Positions 46,901-57,502 are shown, counted from the stretch's first letter. The stretch is DNA of 64,000 bases from Stenogyne calaminthoides (GCA_037126765.1 JBBCBC010000026.1:26694448-26758447), one strand, 5' to 3'. Notes: a model not told the origin generated them from the letters alone. A program made the numbers and translations.

Positions 46901-49900
46901 ACAGGCTTGGGCAGCTCTTTGACTTTTTTAGGATGCTCTCGTTCTTCTTCACAACTGTTGGATACTACTTTTGTACCATGGTTAGCTTATTATGTACTAT
47001 CAAATAGTTTTCTTTCTTACACTGTTTATGTTATTTGTTTCGTGCAACATGCTAATTTGGTTGTGCATCTTTCTGTGTGCTGCCTATAATTCTTTTAAGT
47101 TCGTACCTCATGCTACTTTGTCTTCATTTGCAGTTGACAGCGTTGACGGTGTATGCCTTTCTCTATGGGAGGGTGTATTTAGTAAGTTTTTGACCTTAAA
47201 TACTTTTAGATTAATTTATAAGCATCTTTGCTGAAGTCCACTTGATTTTAGAGTTCTCAATTTCATATCTTGAGGAATGTTTGGCATCAAAGAGGTGGGG
47301 AAGGAGAACCATAATGGTTTTTGTCCATCCCTTTTTTGTTTGGGGAAGGGGACAAGAAAGCATAGTGAATGCTTCTCTTTCTTATAAACCTGGACCTCTG
47401 CAGTTGGGTGTTCTATTTCTCGTATTTGTAGGTTATTTGCTTCAAATGTTGTCTTTTGTTTGATTGACAAATTATAATCTCTGGGTTTTTTCATGAAGTA
47501 ATTGCTCCAAACATCCCCTCACCTGTGATAACGACACTTACTAGGTTTATCTTTAAATATTTTTTAGTAGATTAGGGGGTGTCTGAATTTGTGGAGATAA
47601 CATTGTACAGCCACAGAGTTTCTTTTCGTTATGTTCTTATCTTCACTGTGTTCATAAACCAGTTTTGTCTAATATCTGCTTTAACCATTCAAGGCATTAT
47701 CTGGAGTTGGTGAAACCATTCAAGAAAGAGCAAATATAAAAGGGAATACTGCTCTCAGTGCGGCTCTGAATGCGCAGTTTCTGTTCCAGATTGGTATCTT
47801 TACGGCTGTGCCGATGATTTTAGGCTTCATCTTGGAACAGGGCTTCCTAAGGGTATGTCTGTTCTCATCTTATTTTTTTTTTTCTTTTAAGTGTGGTTAT
47901 TCAGATAGTGCTATTGACAGTTTAATCGGGGTATTGCCTTGTTTTTTTATGATAATAAGTGCTGTTTGCTTGATGCAAAGACATGTTTGATCTTCTTCTA
48001 CCTTCCACTTGAATGGTTCTTTTGTCAAACCCATCAAAGTGAAAATGTAATTGGTATTTTGTGGTAGTGATTGAATGATGATTCAGACCTGGCCCGTACT
48101 AGCATTTTTTTCAGAGATATCTTATCCTAAGCACTCTTAGCGAGAGAAAGGATTTCAAAGGAAGGATTACTTTGAGGAAGTATATATATAATACTAGCGG
48201 GGAAGAAAGAGATTCTTGTTTAGAACTATATTGGGCTTGTGTAACTCGATTTCTGAAATTGTTGTATTTGTTTTAACATCAATGCTTATGACATGCAGAT
48301 ATCTGGAAATCTGGTTATTACTTATTAGTTGCGTTCTTTTTGCTTGTGTATGCATTTGATTGAACCGGAAAATACTGAGATCATTATATCATGAATGAGT
48401 TTTTAGTGTGTTTTAGAAGCAACCCTTCCTCACTGATATTCTACAGTGATGTTAAACGCAAATGTTCCGCACCTTATTTGTCTCATGAACTAATTTTCTT
48501 AAATTGTCTGAAGCTTAAATGTTTCATGTCTGTGATGTGAGATATTTTCTTTCTTCCTCAACTTTCTTTTTTCTCTTAAATCCTTTTCTTCTTCGTTTTG
48601 CAGGCTGTGGTTAGTTTCGTGACTATGCAATTTCAGCTCTGTACTGTCTTCTTCACATTCTCCTTGGGGACAAGGACTCATTACTTCGGTCGAACTATTC
48701 TTCATGGTGGTGCAAGGGTATGTCATATTATTCATCATTCGTTTTTTTATATTTTTTTAAGGGGCATCTCATAGTTGAAATTACTCGGAAGATAAGATTT
48801 TTTTTTTTTTTTAAGTATCAAGCAACTGGTAGAGGATTCGTTGTTCGCCACATCAAGTTTACTGAGAATTACCGGCTTTACTCACGAAGTCATTTTGTGA
48901 AGGGTCTCTCTCTCTCTCTCATTTGTTACTGAGAATTACCGGCTTTACTCACGAAGTTCATTTCTTGTATTAGGACCTTTCACTTCACATACCTATATGC
49001 AATACTCTGGCATAGTTACTTTATTTCTTGGTGTTTTATTAATGCTGGTTCATTATATTAAAGGGGTGTTAGTATTCATAATGCATATTTTTCCTGATTT
49101 TCTTCAGAATGGAAATTGCGCTCTTGTTGGTGGTATACCTTGCATATGGGTACAATGACAGTGGTGCACTGTCCTATATTCTTCTTACTCTCAGCAGTTG
49201 GTTTCTAGTTATTTCTTGGCTGTTTGCTCCATATTTATTTAATCCATCTGGATTTGAGTGGCAGAAGTAAGTTTTTCTTTTGCACATTTTTCTGTATTTT
49301 GCTGCCTGTATGTCCGCTTAATTCAAGAATAAACATCCTTCATTAGGACTGTTGAGGACTTTCGGGATTGGACAAACTGGCTCTTTTATCGTGGTGGAAT
49401 TGGAGTTAAAGGAGAAGAAAGCTGGGAGGCATGGTGGGATGAAGAACTGGTATGGATGTTTAGCTTTTCCTCTGGTTTTTTAATATGGTGTCTTGTTTCA
49501 ATAAAAGAGAGTAATTGTTTAATAGCTGTAATATTTCTCCCAGTTTTTTAAACAAACCAACCTAGCCTTTTATCCCAAATAAATGAGGTAGGCTACATGA
49601 ACCAATAGATGAATCACATTGGGTTGCGTGCATTTCTCCCAGTTTTTTATTGGACAAAAATTAGGTCCCTCCATCTCGCTTGAACATTCCATGTGCATAT
49701 TGATCTGGTTGTTATGTGCTATATTCCTTAATGGTGTTAGCATTGTGTAATTTATTTTCTGTGTTCATTCTTTGATTTCCCCTTTTTTTTAATTTGTAAA
49801 TTTATTTTTATATAGCTTCTTGGTTTTGTTTGACAAATTGAGCTAGTGTTTTCTATTTGGTGCTCATGAGCAAGTGTTTTTTATTTCTCCTTAAATTTTG

Positions 49901-51210
49901 AACTAAATTTAGTTGGTGCAAAGAAGTTTAGATGATACCATAAATTGAATATATGAGTCTTTTTTTTATGGATTCTAATCATTTATTGGCACTAATATAT
50001 TCTCCCTGTGGAAATTCTGTTTAGGCTCTTGTTATCTTTGTTAACATTTTTACATTTGGTGCAGTCTCATATTCGAACCTTCAGTGGCAGAGTGATGGAA
50101 ACAATTCTGAGCCTGCGATTTTTCATTTTCCAGTATGGTATTGTTTACAAGTTAGATGTGCAAAAGGAGGATACATCACTGACGGTAAAACATTTATCTT
50201 GATCTCATTCTCTCATTATATATGTATATGCACATATATGGCTTTGACAAATGATGTTTAGAACAGAGTCTAGCCTGTATTTGGCTTGTGTATCATTTTG
50301 ATATACATAACTGCCATATATAGGTAAATATAGAATGAGCAGCAAGTCATGACTCAGGGTAAATTATTAGGTCAAATTTCAGTTAGTCACCTATTGAAGT
50401 TGAACTTAATCGAAATGTCAAATGTAGATAATTATTATCTACCAACGTTTAGTAAATTGTTTAGCGTGTGAGCTCGAACTGATTTTTATTGCTGTGATTT
50501 GTTTCTTTCTTCAGGTGTATGGGTTTTCGTGGGTAGTGTTTGCAGTGCTTATTATTCTTTTCAAGGTCTGGTTTCTTTCAAATACGACTATAATTTGTTG
50601 GGTAGTTTGATAAAATCTAAATAATTAGTTTGTGTATCGTTCCCCCATGCGTCCCACAGGTATTCTCCTTCAGTCAGAAGGTATCGGTGAATTTTCAGTT
50701 ACTGCTGCGGTTTGTCCAAGGACTGTCGTTTTTACTGGCACTGGGGGGTGTGGTTACTGCGATTGTAATTACTGATCTCTCCATCGCTGATATATTTGCT
50801 GCTATCTTGGCTTTTCTACCTACTGGATGGGGAATTCTTTGTGTAATCTCTCTCTCTCTCTCTCTGCAGATTGCTAGTGAAACTGGTTTTGCGTAAATTT
50901 TGCTGTGAAATTTGAGCATCAATCTTTTAGATGATGGTGATACATTTTAATCTCTCTCTCTCTCTCTCTGCAGATTGCTAGTGCTTGGAAGCCTGTGATG
51001 AAGAAAATAGGAATGTGGAAGTCAGTCAGATCGATTGGTCGATTATATGATGCTTTAATGGGGGTCCTTATTTTCATCCCGATCGCTTTCTCCTCGTGGT
51101 TCCCATTTGCTTCAACTTTCCAGACAAGGCTTATGTTCAACCAAGCATTCAGTCGAGGTCTCGAAATCTCCCTCATCCTTGCCGGAAACAACCCAAATAC
51201 TGGCATTTGA
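22959..51210 (+). CDS. Callose synthase, CALS9/GSL10 type (two apparent frame lesions)
   Basis: This is a 1,3-beta-glucan synthase (GT48) of the plasma membrane that makes callose from UDP-glucose. The reading follows Arabidopsis CALS9 (GSL10), needed for pollen development, more closely than CALS10: the start MSRVEDLWERLVHAALRG, IDRSNDIARLREFYKLYREK and the end RGLEISLILAGNNPNTGI. I can place 51 coding exons (listed in the three following entries), together about 1915 codons, normal for the family. The order is an N-terminal cytosolic part (residues 1-480), a first membrane cluster (480-740), a large cytosolic catalytic loop with GQTLARTVRGMMYY and ITRGGISKASRVINIS, then a second membrane cluster. 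Two places break the frame: one extra T in exon 13 (30684-30688) and one base short across the exon 45/46 junction. Both lie at homopolymers, so sequence error is as likely as pseudogene. Everything else is conserved. Confidence 0.88.
23767..24097. mobile_element. hAT-type MITE in callose synthase intron 1
   Basis: The 331-bp element begins TAGGAGTGGAAGGTACGG and ends (inverted) TAGGGGTGGAGGAAATACCG. It is flanked by a perfect 8-bp duplication ACTTGGTC (23759-23766 and 24098-24105), diagnostic of hAT integration. The body is dense in 'cggtataccgaaa' words in both orientations. No transposase. Confidence 0.88.
25684..26010 (-). repeat. Possible LINE 3' remnant in intron 4
   Basis: On the minus strand the segment ends with a 'ggttaataaaacttgtagtt' type tail, and stretches of weakly coding text with stops precede it. 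It has the look of a truncated, antisense LINE 3' end, but I see no firm protein motif. Confidence 0.3.
28530..28640. repeat. GAGTCGAG/AAGCTCGAACTCGA repeat and C-run in intron 9
   Basis: Words such as 'cgagttgagtcgagt' and 'aagctcgaactcga' recur here, followed by a run of about 14 C (28627-28640). It belongs to the same text family as 5221-5507 and 12484-12600. Confidence 0.5.
33140..33420. repeat. LTR- or TRIM-like fragment in callose synthase intron 17
   Basis: The text 'ccgatgtgggacaactcaca' and 'gaagtgggacccccc' is of a kind often found in plant LTR and TRIM elements, with a GC-rich part 'cgggggcgccgggtgcggtc' to its left. I could not find paired LTRs, a primer binding site or a target duplication. 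Confidence 0.35.
37514..38050 (+). repeat. Tandem duplication of the end of exon 27 plus intron
   Basis: The segment starting 'gcattgtgaataggagtatt' at 37514 recurs at 37804, an offset of 290 bp. It covers the last ~89 bp of exon 27 ('caaaaagtcactgcgctcct') and about 150 bp of the following intron up to 'ggcggtatctttctgtt'. Differences are few. The second copy still reads as coding and keeps a GT after 'gggatactg'. Confidence 0.88.
38238..39308 (+). mobile_element. 1.07-kb transposable element with hAT transposase tail, in intron 27
   Basis: The ends are ATAGTTTTAAAAGGCGC and, inverted, ATAGTTTTAAAAGGCGC, followed inward by GGCGCGCC-rich text. The flanks are identical 10-mers GTCGTGTTCC (38228-38237 and 39309-39318). 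Inside, 38699-39005 encodes EGDDLTLNVVSEAVGADEP followed by a basic then very acidic tail to the stop at 39003. That resembles the extreme C terminus of plant hAT transposases. The rest of the transposase is missing, so the element is non-autonomous. The 10-bp duplication does not fit the usual 8 bp of hAT; the superfamily is open. Confidence 0.75.
41375..41710 (-). mobile_element. Truncated LINE (L1-type) 3' end in intron 31
   Basis: Read on the minus strand, the segment contains VLWSIWVERNNRIF, a hallmark near the C terminus of plant L1-type LINE polyproteins (zf-RVT region). It is followed by a non-coding tail, and the plus strand begins with a T-run at 41380, i.e. a poly(A) tail on the minus strand. 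It is 5'-truncated and has stops, as usual for dead LINE copies. Confidence 0.75.
42472..42756. mobile_element. Stowaway-type MITE in intron 32
   Basis: The 285-bp element starts CTCCCCCTGTCCCTTAGC and ends (inverted) CTCCCTCCGTCCCATAAGA. It is flanked by TA on both sides (42470-42471 and 42757-42758), the classic Stowaway/Mariner arrangement. Near the right end 'gtgtgcaaattcttatggga' is present twice in tandem (from about 42693 and 42728). No coding capacity. Confidence 0.88.
50843..50983 (+). repeat. Duplicated 3' splice site with TC tracts in intron 50
   Basis: The block 'taatctctctctctc', 'tctctgcagattgctagtg' occurs twice, at about 50845-50880 and 50950-50983. Each copy offers a CAG acceptor followed by ATTGCTAGTG. 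Only the second leads into the conserved frame (IASAWKPVMKK...); use of the first would meet TAA after a few codons. Confidence 0.85.
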
Positions 51211-51699
51211 TCACACATTTTGTATATACTGCAACTACTTGCCTTATTTTGTTTCCCAGCTTCTCTTTTTGTCATCGAGCCTTAATGTTAAATCATTGAT
51301 CTTGATTATATTTATTGTGTCAGGATATATATCTTTTTTCTAGCTACAGAATTAGGTTCTTGTACCATTATTATGATGCCCGGATTATAATTGTAGATTC
51401 CCAAAATCCCATATTTGTTTACTGTTAAATCTCCTATTATTCATTTTTATGGATGGGTATGATATTAAGGTCAAAACTGAAATGCCTCTTCGCTTCCCCA
51501 GGTCATTCTAAAAATACAACTCTTAGTTTCTTTTTCTGTATGCCAAATTCATTCATTTACTTTAAGCTGCGAAAGATTATGTATTGCATATTACTCCAAG
51601 AAATGTCATAAACATGAGGATAAAATCACTTCTGCATATTCTTTGAATGAATGTAGACAATTCAGTTTATTAGAAAAAAAAAAAAACATGATTGTGCTT

Positions 51700-53542
51700 C
51701 ATTTGTGCTTTCCACCATTGTTGAGTGACTTTGTTTGAGCTTCAAAGTTCAATACCAGTGGAATCATGTTCCCCATAGAAAGTATCAGAACCATTAGGAC
51801 TGAAATGGAAGAGGGCAAGTTTGGGTTCCTTTTTACATGGACAAAAAGCAGACGACTAAAAGCTCAAATCATCGAAGAAAAGAGGATCCATCTTAGCCTG
51901 TATGCACTCGATTGTCCCCTTGATGAAACCGCCTCTTTTCCCATGCAACGGGGAAAACTCGAACTTCACAAGAATCTCACAATCCATGGATACGTTACTC
52001 GTGCTCATTACATGATAGGGTTCCACCTTTCTACACCCCACCATGCAGAGGTATCCTGTTTCTGCATCATACATTCCTTCAGCTGTGATCTCTACTTTAC
52101 CATCAAGATTCAAAGCTCGTAAAGAACAATTCACGTTCGATTGATGAAAACGATTGGTCATTATCTTGTAGCTGATGTTTATAGGAGCATCCTTTGGTCT
52201 AAACATCCCAAGTTCGGACATGGAGATCACTTAGAAAATCGTGTTTTCAACAGAAATAGGCTTTGCATAGCCCCATCCACATTCACCACCTTTTGAATCC
52301 TTTATTGTCAGATCAAATCTCATAGCATGAGAATTTGCATTAGGATATTTATACCCCTTATTCTTCTTCTTCTTCTTCATAGTGCATAATTCTTTCACTC
52401 TACCAATTTCTGTGTATTCATATCTTAAGCCCTCAAAAGTCAACACACCTATCTGTTTAGAAGCTGAGATATTAATCTTTCTAAAGTAGCTTTTAGTGCT
52501 CCAAAATTTCCCAGAAATTTCAGCATCATTTCTGATTGTCCATACTGAAGGAAACCTCAGAATCAACCTTAAAGTACAATCTTCCAATGCATGCCCGAAC
52601 CGATCAGCTGGATTCAAGATTCGACACGCAGCACCAAACAACTGGTTACTATGATCATCCCACGATGCCTCTACAATCAACGTCGAATCCTGAATCAGGT
52701 AAATTGGAATCTTGTAATTTTGCTAAGTACCTCACCTTTCTCTCACCTTCAGAGCACTGAATTGAATCTAACGAGAGAAACGGAGGCCCCTTGCTATCCG
52801 TTTCGTACTCCAGACCCAAAAAAATCGGTCTCTCAGCTATCAACGAGCAAAAACTCTGCAAGCTGAGAGACCGACTTTTTGGGACATCAAGATCGCTCCC
52901 AAAGAGTTCTTTCTAAACTAGAGAGTAGTTATAGTTTGAAAAATCAGGAAAACTGAAGATCAAAAATGGATCAAAGTAGCTTTGATCATTTTCAGAATCA
53001 GTACTCTTCAATGTACCGCTGACAACACTAGTATATATAGTTGGATTGTTCTCATTTGCAAATTTGAGCTTAAGAACAGTATTAAGACTGATGATCTTGC
53101 CTTTTTCAACTTCAAAGAAAGCAGATCCAATCATGCAGAGTGTTCTTGAAATCTCTGACCAAAAACCTTCCATCCAAAATGTGATTGATTCTGGATCTTT
53201 CTTCTCTTGGTTGTACGATCCAAGAGGACGCCGGTATACAGATTGGATGTGCAACAAAGCTTCGACTTTGACGATGCCGTATGAAAGAGTTTCGTAGTAT
53301 TTTGGAAGAAATTCAAGATTGAGATTTTTGCCCACATATTCAGACCTATGGTTGCCTGCTTTGTTTTGTGGAACTAGAATGCTGTCTCCACCGATGACGT
53401 AAGATGTCATAAGAGAAGGTATGAGTTCTTTTTGAGTACGAATCGTGTGGCTCGACTGAGGGATTATCGAAGAACAATGATCATCGTATGAAGAAGAAAG
53501 AAGCACAAGGAGATGTAAATCCATGAAGAAGGCATTGATCAT
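51700..53542 (-). pseudogene. DUF2921 protein, copy B, dead and 3'-truncated
   Basis: This is a relative of copies A and C read on the minus strand. From the ATG at 53542 (MINAFFMDLHLL) the frame is open to an in-frame TAG at 52913-52915 where a Ser is expected. It continues in the same frame with KELFGSDLDVPK and SLSLQSFCSLIAERP, then shifts frame at an A-rich spot near 52710. It goes on as STLIVEASWDD and NQLFGAACRILNP, meets TAA at about 52231-52233, and resumes with VEITAEGMYDAETGYLCMVG. After the stop following FFDDLS the first membrane helix is deleted; only a piece reading HVKRNPNLPSSISVLM remains. The rest of the C-terminal membrane region is missing. It cannot make a full protein. 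A 500-bp stretch to its left (51211-51700) is the callose synthase 3' flank. Confidence 0.88.
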
Positions 53543-53548
53543 CACCAC

Positions 53549-54120
53549 AGCAGATTCAAATTCAAGAAAAAAGTTGAGTTTGGTTATGAAAAACTTGTTT
53601 TTTTTAATGGGATTAACAGTTCACTAAAGTCAACTCCAAATATCTTACTACATGAAACAGCCATATCTTGGTATTTATTATAAACAAATCTGATCTCTAT
53701 GAGGACTTCAAGAATACGCCATGTTACTTTCTGGTTGAAAGATTCATTTTCCATGCAAAAAAGATTTTTCATGCAAGATACAATTCTTTAAATATTTAAA
53801 TTTATGGAACTAAAATATAGAATTATGAGATATTACATAAAATTCAAATAAAAATTACAGACAACTGACCTTTCAAGTCTTCATTTTATGAAAGGGTCTA
53901 TAATTTCATCACTTGATTGAGGTGTATCATCCCCATTTTCTAATTGCATTAGTAGTAAAAACACAATTACATTAAGAACAACAACAACAACTCTAATTAT
54001 ACAATACAACTACAATTGAAATTACAAGCAAGATATTGAGATTCCTCAATATTTTATGGGAACCTAAAACAATGTAAAAAGATTTACATCATTCATTCTC
54101 CAAGTGAACAATACTTATCT
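53549..54120. other. Spacer between DUF2921 copies B and C
   Basis: This AT-rich spacer should hold the promoter side of dead copy B and the 3' flank of copy C. No other feature was recognised. Confidence 0.4.
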
Positions 54121-56868
54121 TCAAGATTCAACTGCAGGCACCTTCTCATACATTTCCAATCCCCTCAATCTTTTAGGAAGAATGCAACGACCACCGTGTC
54201 GTTGCTGGAAAAACACGACCACCACCAACACGATAACCCCACAAGGAATCACGATATCCCAAGCTGTGGAGTAGAAATCTGCAGCTGGATTTGCATAGTA
54301 ATACGTTGCATTCAGATCATACTCGGGATAATTGTGCATCCTGTACTGATTGTACGCGTGGGGGACTAAACGAACCGCACTTGTTCCCATATAAAACGAT
54401 TTTGACAAAGCTTTGTCAGCTGAACCAACGAACACGTTGAGTAGAACTTGCGGAAGAAGAAAACCATCAAGAATCAAACCAGCATAAGACCTCAAATCAC
54501 CCCACAGAGAGTATGTTCCTTGATGAACATATCTGTTCCTTATCCAGTTCAATATGAAAGTAAGCACCCCACCTAAAATGTACAAACCTAATGAAAAAAA
54601 CCCGGTTTTTTTCTCCCCGTTCCACCCCTTATTTCCATTGACATCGCTATCTTTTGCAGACCAAATTAATTGAAGCAGACGTATTTGCAACAAGAAAGCT
54701 ACCATAGTGATCACCCTAACTGTTACTTCATTAGCTTCAATCCAACCACCGTTGCTAAGCAACAAGTTCTGCTTACTATGGTTTCCCAAGAACACAGCAT
54801 CAAAGTTCAACATTAACGGAATCATGTGCCCTACGGATAGAATCAAAAGCATCGCGACTGAAACGAAAGAGGGTACCTCAGGGTTTCTTTTCACATGGAA
54901 GATTTGCAGCCCTATGAAGATGCAAGCAAGCGTGTTCGATATCAAGATCATCGTGATCTCCAGGTCCATTCTCCATATCGATTCTTCAGCCACTTCTACA
55001 TAATAAGCAGCAGATTGGATGGACAATTCGTCGAAATGAAGAGAATCCGTTTTTGCTCGTGTGCTTTTGATTGTTCCCTTGATAAGGCCACCTCTAGTAT
55101 CAAAAGAAGGGAACTCGAATTTCATAAGAATCTCACAGTCCCTCGAAATAATCGAACCGTTAACCACCTTTCTGCACCCCACCATACAGAGATCCCCTGT
55201 TTCAGGATTGTACACTCCTTCAGCTATCATTTCTATTTGATGGTAGAGATTCTCCGACATGTTTATAGCCGGAATCCAACTGTTTGAATTGACCTGGAGC
55301 TGATATGCAGGGTCGATGGTTATCCTATAGCTGATATCCACAGGAGATAAGTTAACAGGTTCTGAAACTGCATCATCTACGATGCTCGAAGATGGTGACG
55401 TCGAAGATGGTGACATAGCAACCATATAATTGATTCCATACGACTCATTTCCAACAAAAAGAGGTATAGCATAACCCGAACCCAAACCAACATCACCTCT
55501 CCTATTCTTAATCGACATGTCGAACCTCATGTTATACGAAAGCCCATCTGGATACACACTCCCTTTCTTCTTCACCGCCTTTCCATCGCATGACTTTCTC
55601 AACCTATCCATCTCCGTGAACTCGTACTTCTGCCCTGGAAAAGGAACCATCACCTCATTCTCGGAGTTCACAAGATCGATTTTCTTGAAGTACCCCGATT
55701 CGTTGACAGCTTTCGAGCTCCAAATTCGACCAACAATTTTCAAATCATTCCTCATGCTTACCGTTGAAGGATACCTCCAACTGAACCTCATGGAACAATC
55801 TCCCACTGCGTCCCCAAAATGGCTCAACGGATCTAACAACGTACACGCAGCGCCCAGCAGTGCATTGTTCTTGTCATCCCACAAAGCTTCTCCAATCAGA
55901 AATTTGGATTCACGGCTGAAAAGCTCAATACCGTAGCTGTTATTTTGAAAACTCGCCAGGAATCTGAATTTGTTATCGCCTTCTAAACAGTTGTCAATCG
56001 GAGACAAGAAAAGAACCCGAGCCGACGAGCAAAGCCTATGTTCTTCTTCTTCACCGCACTTCATCTCCAAGGATATCGATCTCCAACCAATCACAGAGCA
56101 GAACTGGCTCAATTCCAATTCAAGCGATTTATCATAATCACTAGAATTCGGTTTTTTTCCTAGTTCGTTCGAAACGATTGAGTAGTTATAACTATAACGG
56201 GGAAAATCAGGAAAACTGAAAATGGAAATCGGATCGAAATACCCCGCATCGTTTTCGTCAGAAATCACGCTTTTCAATGTCCCGCTCACAACGGAAGTAT
56301 ACACAGTCGGATTACTCTCGCTCGCGTATTTCACCTTAAGAACAGCGTCGAAATTGATCAATTTATCCCTATCATCAGCGAACGAAGCAGATCCAACCAT
56401 ACAGAGCTTCCGTGAATCCGCCGACCAGAAACCCTCCATCACGAATTTGATCGAACCCCGAGCTCGAGCTCTAATGCGGCCGCGATACGATCCGCCGTAT
56501 GTGTAATTTCGTCGAACACCTTCGTAGTAGCTGCTAGGGTTGGGGATTTTAAAAATCCCCTGAACCTGGTAAATGCCTGGATTTTCAGTTTCGTAGTGGT
56601 CGTTCACAATTCGAAGCTTGATGTACCTTCTGACGTAGTCAGACGTGTGGTTCGCCGTTTTCCGGCTGAAAAGGAGGTCGCCGCCGGTGAAATCGGAGGA
56701 TGAAAGATCGAGTATGGAGAGTGGGTGAGTGCGGGTTGTGGGTGTGGATTGAGGGACTATGGAGGAACAATGATCTTTGTAGGAAATAGTTTTTGATGAG
56801 GAAGCAGGGGATATGGAGTTTATGAAGAGAGAAGTGGAAAGAAGGAAGTAAAGCCATGGATGGAGCAT
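54121..56868 (-). CDS. DUF2921 membrane protein, copy C, intact
   Basis: A single uninterrupted exon of 915 codons encodes a plant DUF2921 protein. The Arabidopsis relatives FLY1/FLY2 are endomembrane ubiquitin ligases that share this domain and affect pectin in seed mucilage. This protein ends in a short basic tail (GLEMYEKVPAVES) with no RING finger, so ligase activity is not expected and its role is unknown. A signal peptide spans residues 1-24 (MLHPWLYFLLSTSLFINSIS). A long lumenal or extracellular part follows, with three related segments: EGFWSADSRKLCMVGSA, GEALWDDKNNALLGAACTLL and EGVYNPETGDLCMVGCRK. About six hydrophobic helices follow from residue ~640 (EITMILISNTLACIFIG, ILGGVLTFILNWI, IVIPCGVIVLVVVVFF). 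The start ATG at 56868 is followed at once by the signal peptide. It is the only intact member of the three here. Confidence 0.88.
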   Translation of the reverse strand: MLHPWLYFLLSTSLFINSISPASSSKTISYKDHCSSIVPQSTPTTRTHPLSILDLSSSDFTGGDLLFSRKTANHTSDYVRRYIKLRIVNDHYETENPGIYQVQGIFKIPNPSSYYEGVRRNYTYGGSYRGRIRARARGSIKFVMEGFWSADSRKLCMVGSASFADDRDKLINFDAVLKVKYASESNPTVYTSVVSGTLKSVISDENDAGYFDPISIFSFPDFPRYSYNYSIVSNELGKKPNSSDYDKSLELELSQFCSVIGWRSISLEMKCGEEEEHRLCSSARVLFLSPIDNCLEGDNKFRFLASFQNNSYGIELFSRESKFLIGEALWDDKNNALLGAACTLLDPLSHFGDAVGDCSMRFSWRYPSTVSMRNDLKIVGRIWSSKAVNESGYFKKIDLVNSENEVMVPFPGQKYEFTEMDRLRKSCDGKAVKKKGSVYPDGLSYNMRFDMSIKNRRGDVGLGSGYAIPLFVGNESYGINYMVAMSPSSTSPSSSIVDDAVSEPVNLSPVDISYRITIDPAYQLQVNSNSWIPAINMSENLYHQIEMIAEGVYNPETGDLCMVGCRKVVNGSIISRDCEILMKFEFPSFDTRGGLIKGTIKSTRAKTDSLHFDELSIQSAAYYVEVAEESIWRMDLEITMILISNTLACIFIGLQIFHVKRNPEVPSFVSVAMLLILSVGHMIPLMLNFDAVFLGNHSKQNLLLSNGGWIEANEVTVRVITMVAFLLQIRLLQLIWSAKDSDVNGNKGWNGEKKTGFFSLGLYILGGVLTFILNWIRNRYVHQGTYSLWGDLRSYAGLILDGFLLPQVLLNVFVGSADKALSKSFYMGTSAVRLVPHAYNQYRMHNYPEYDLNATYYYANPAADFYSTAWDIVIPCGVIVLVVVVFFQQRHGGRCILPKRLRGLEMYEKVPAVES

Positions 56869-57502
56869 GGTTGTAGCTTCAGTGTTACTGCAAATTCAAA
56901 ATGAAGAAGAAGAACAAGTGTTGGTTGTTTTCGTTATCAAGTGGACTAAATAAGTCTTCCACCCGCCCAAACAAATATAATAAAAAAAAATTTAAAAAAT
57001 AAAGAGAAAAAATACTTTCTTTTCATGCTATAAACCTTATTTTAATTCATGGGATTTGACCCTGAGTGGTATAATACGCGTTAAGTTTAGTGATTTAGAA
57101 AAATGTATTGAAAATGAGTGAAATGTGTCAAATAATTCAAGTTCATAGCATAAATCTTGGCTCATGGAAAACCAACTCGTTATAATATAGGTATTATTAT
57201 GATATTAAATGGTAAAATTGTGATATTTTTGTAACTTAATGAGATAAAATTGACTTTAGTGTGGAAAAAAATAATGACATGGAGTGTAATATTGAAATAT
57301 TTTAGGGATATAGATTAAAAGGGACAAATTTGTTTTATTCTTATTCGTAGAAATGTTCAATTAAATTTTAGGTTGGACCTATTTGACAAATGTTCAAATA
57401 AGAGAGGGGTGGAGGGTGTAACAAATTGTCTTGTAATTTTGATAGTGTCCACAAATAGTTTTGCAAGTTTTTAATTTATAAATTTTGGTCCTTATCAATT
57501 TT

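Larger units (their letters stand above)
40445..51210 (+). other. Callose synthase exons 31-51
   Basis: Exons: 40445-40554, 41815-41949, 42833-42901, 42977-43154, 43749-43863, 44835-44954, 45397-45512, 45892-45975, 46064-46176, 46687-46739, 46804-46980, 47134-47181, 47694-47852, 48604-48717, 48816-48903, 49108-49266, 49347-49449, 50065-50184, 50515-50565, 50660-50842, 50974-51210. The intron after 41949 has a GC donor (ACAG|GCAAGT). Protein marks are ARAQADLKFTYVVTCQIYG, EIYSIKLPGNPKLGEGKPEN, VRMHYGHPDVFDR, TFSLGTRTHYFGRTILHGGA, and WFPFASTFQTRLMFNQAFSR. Confidence 0.8.
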
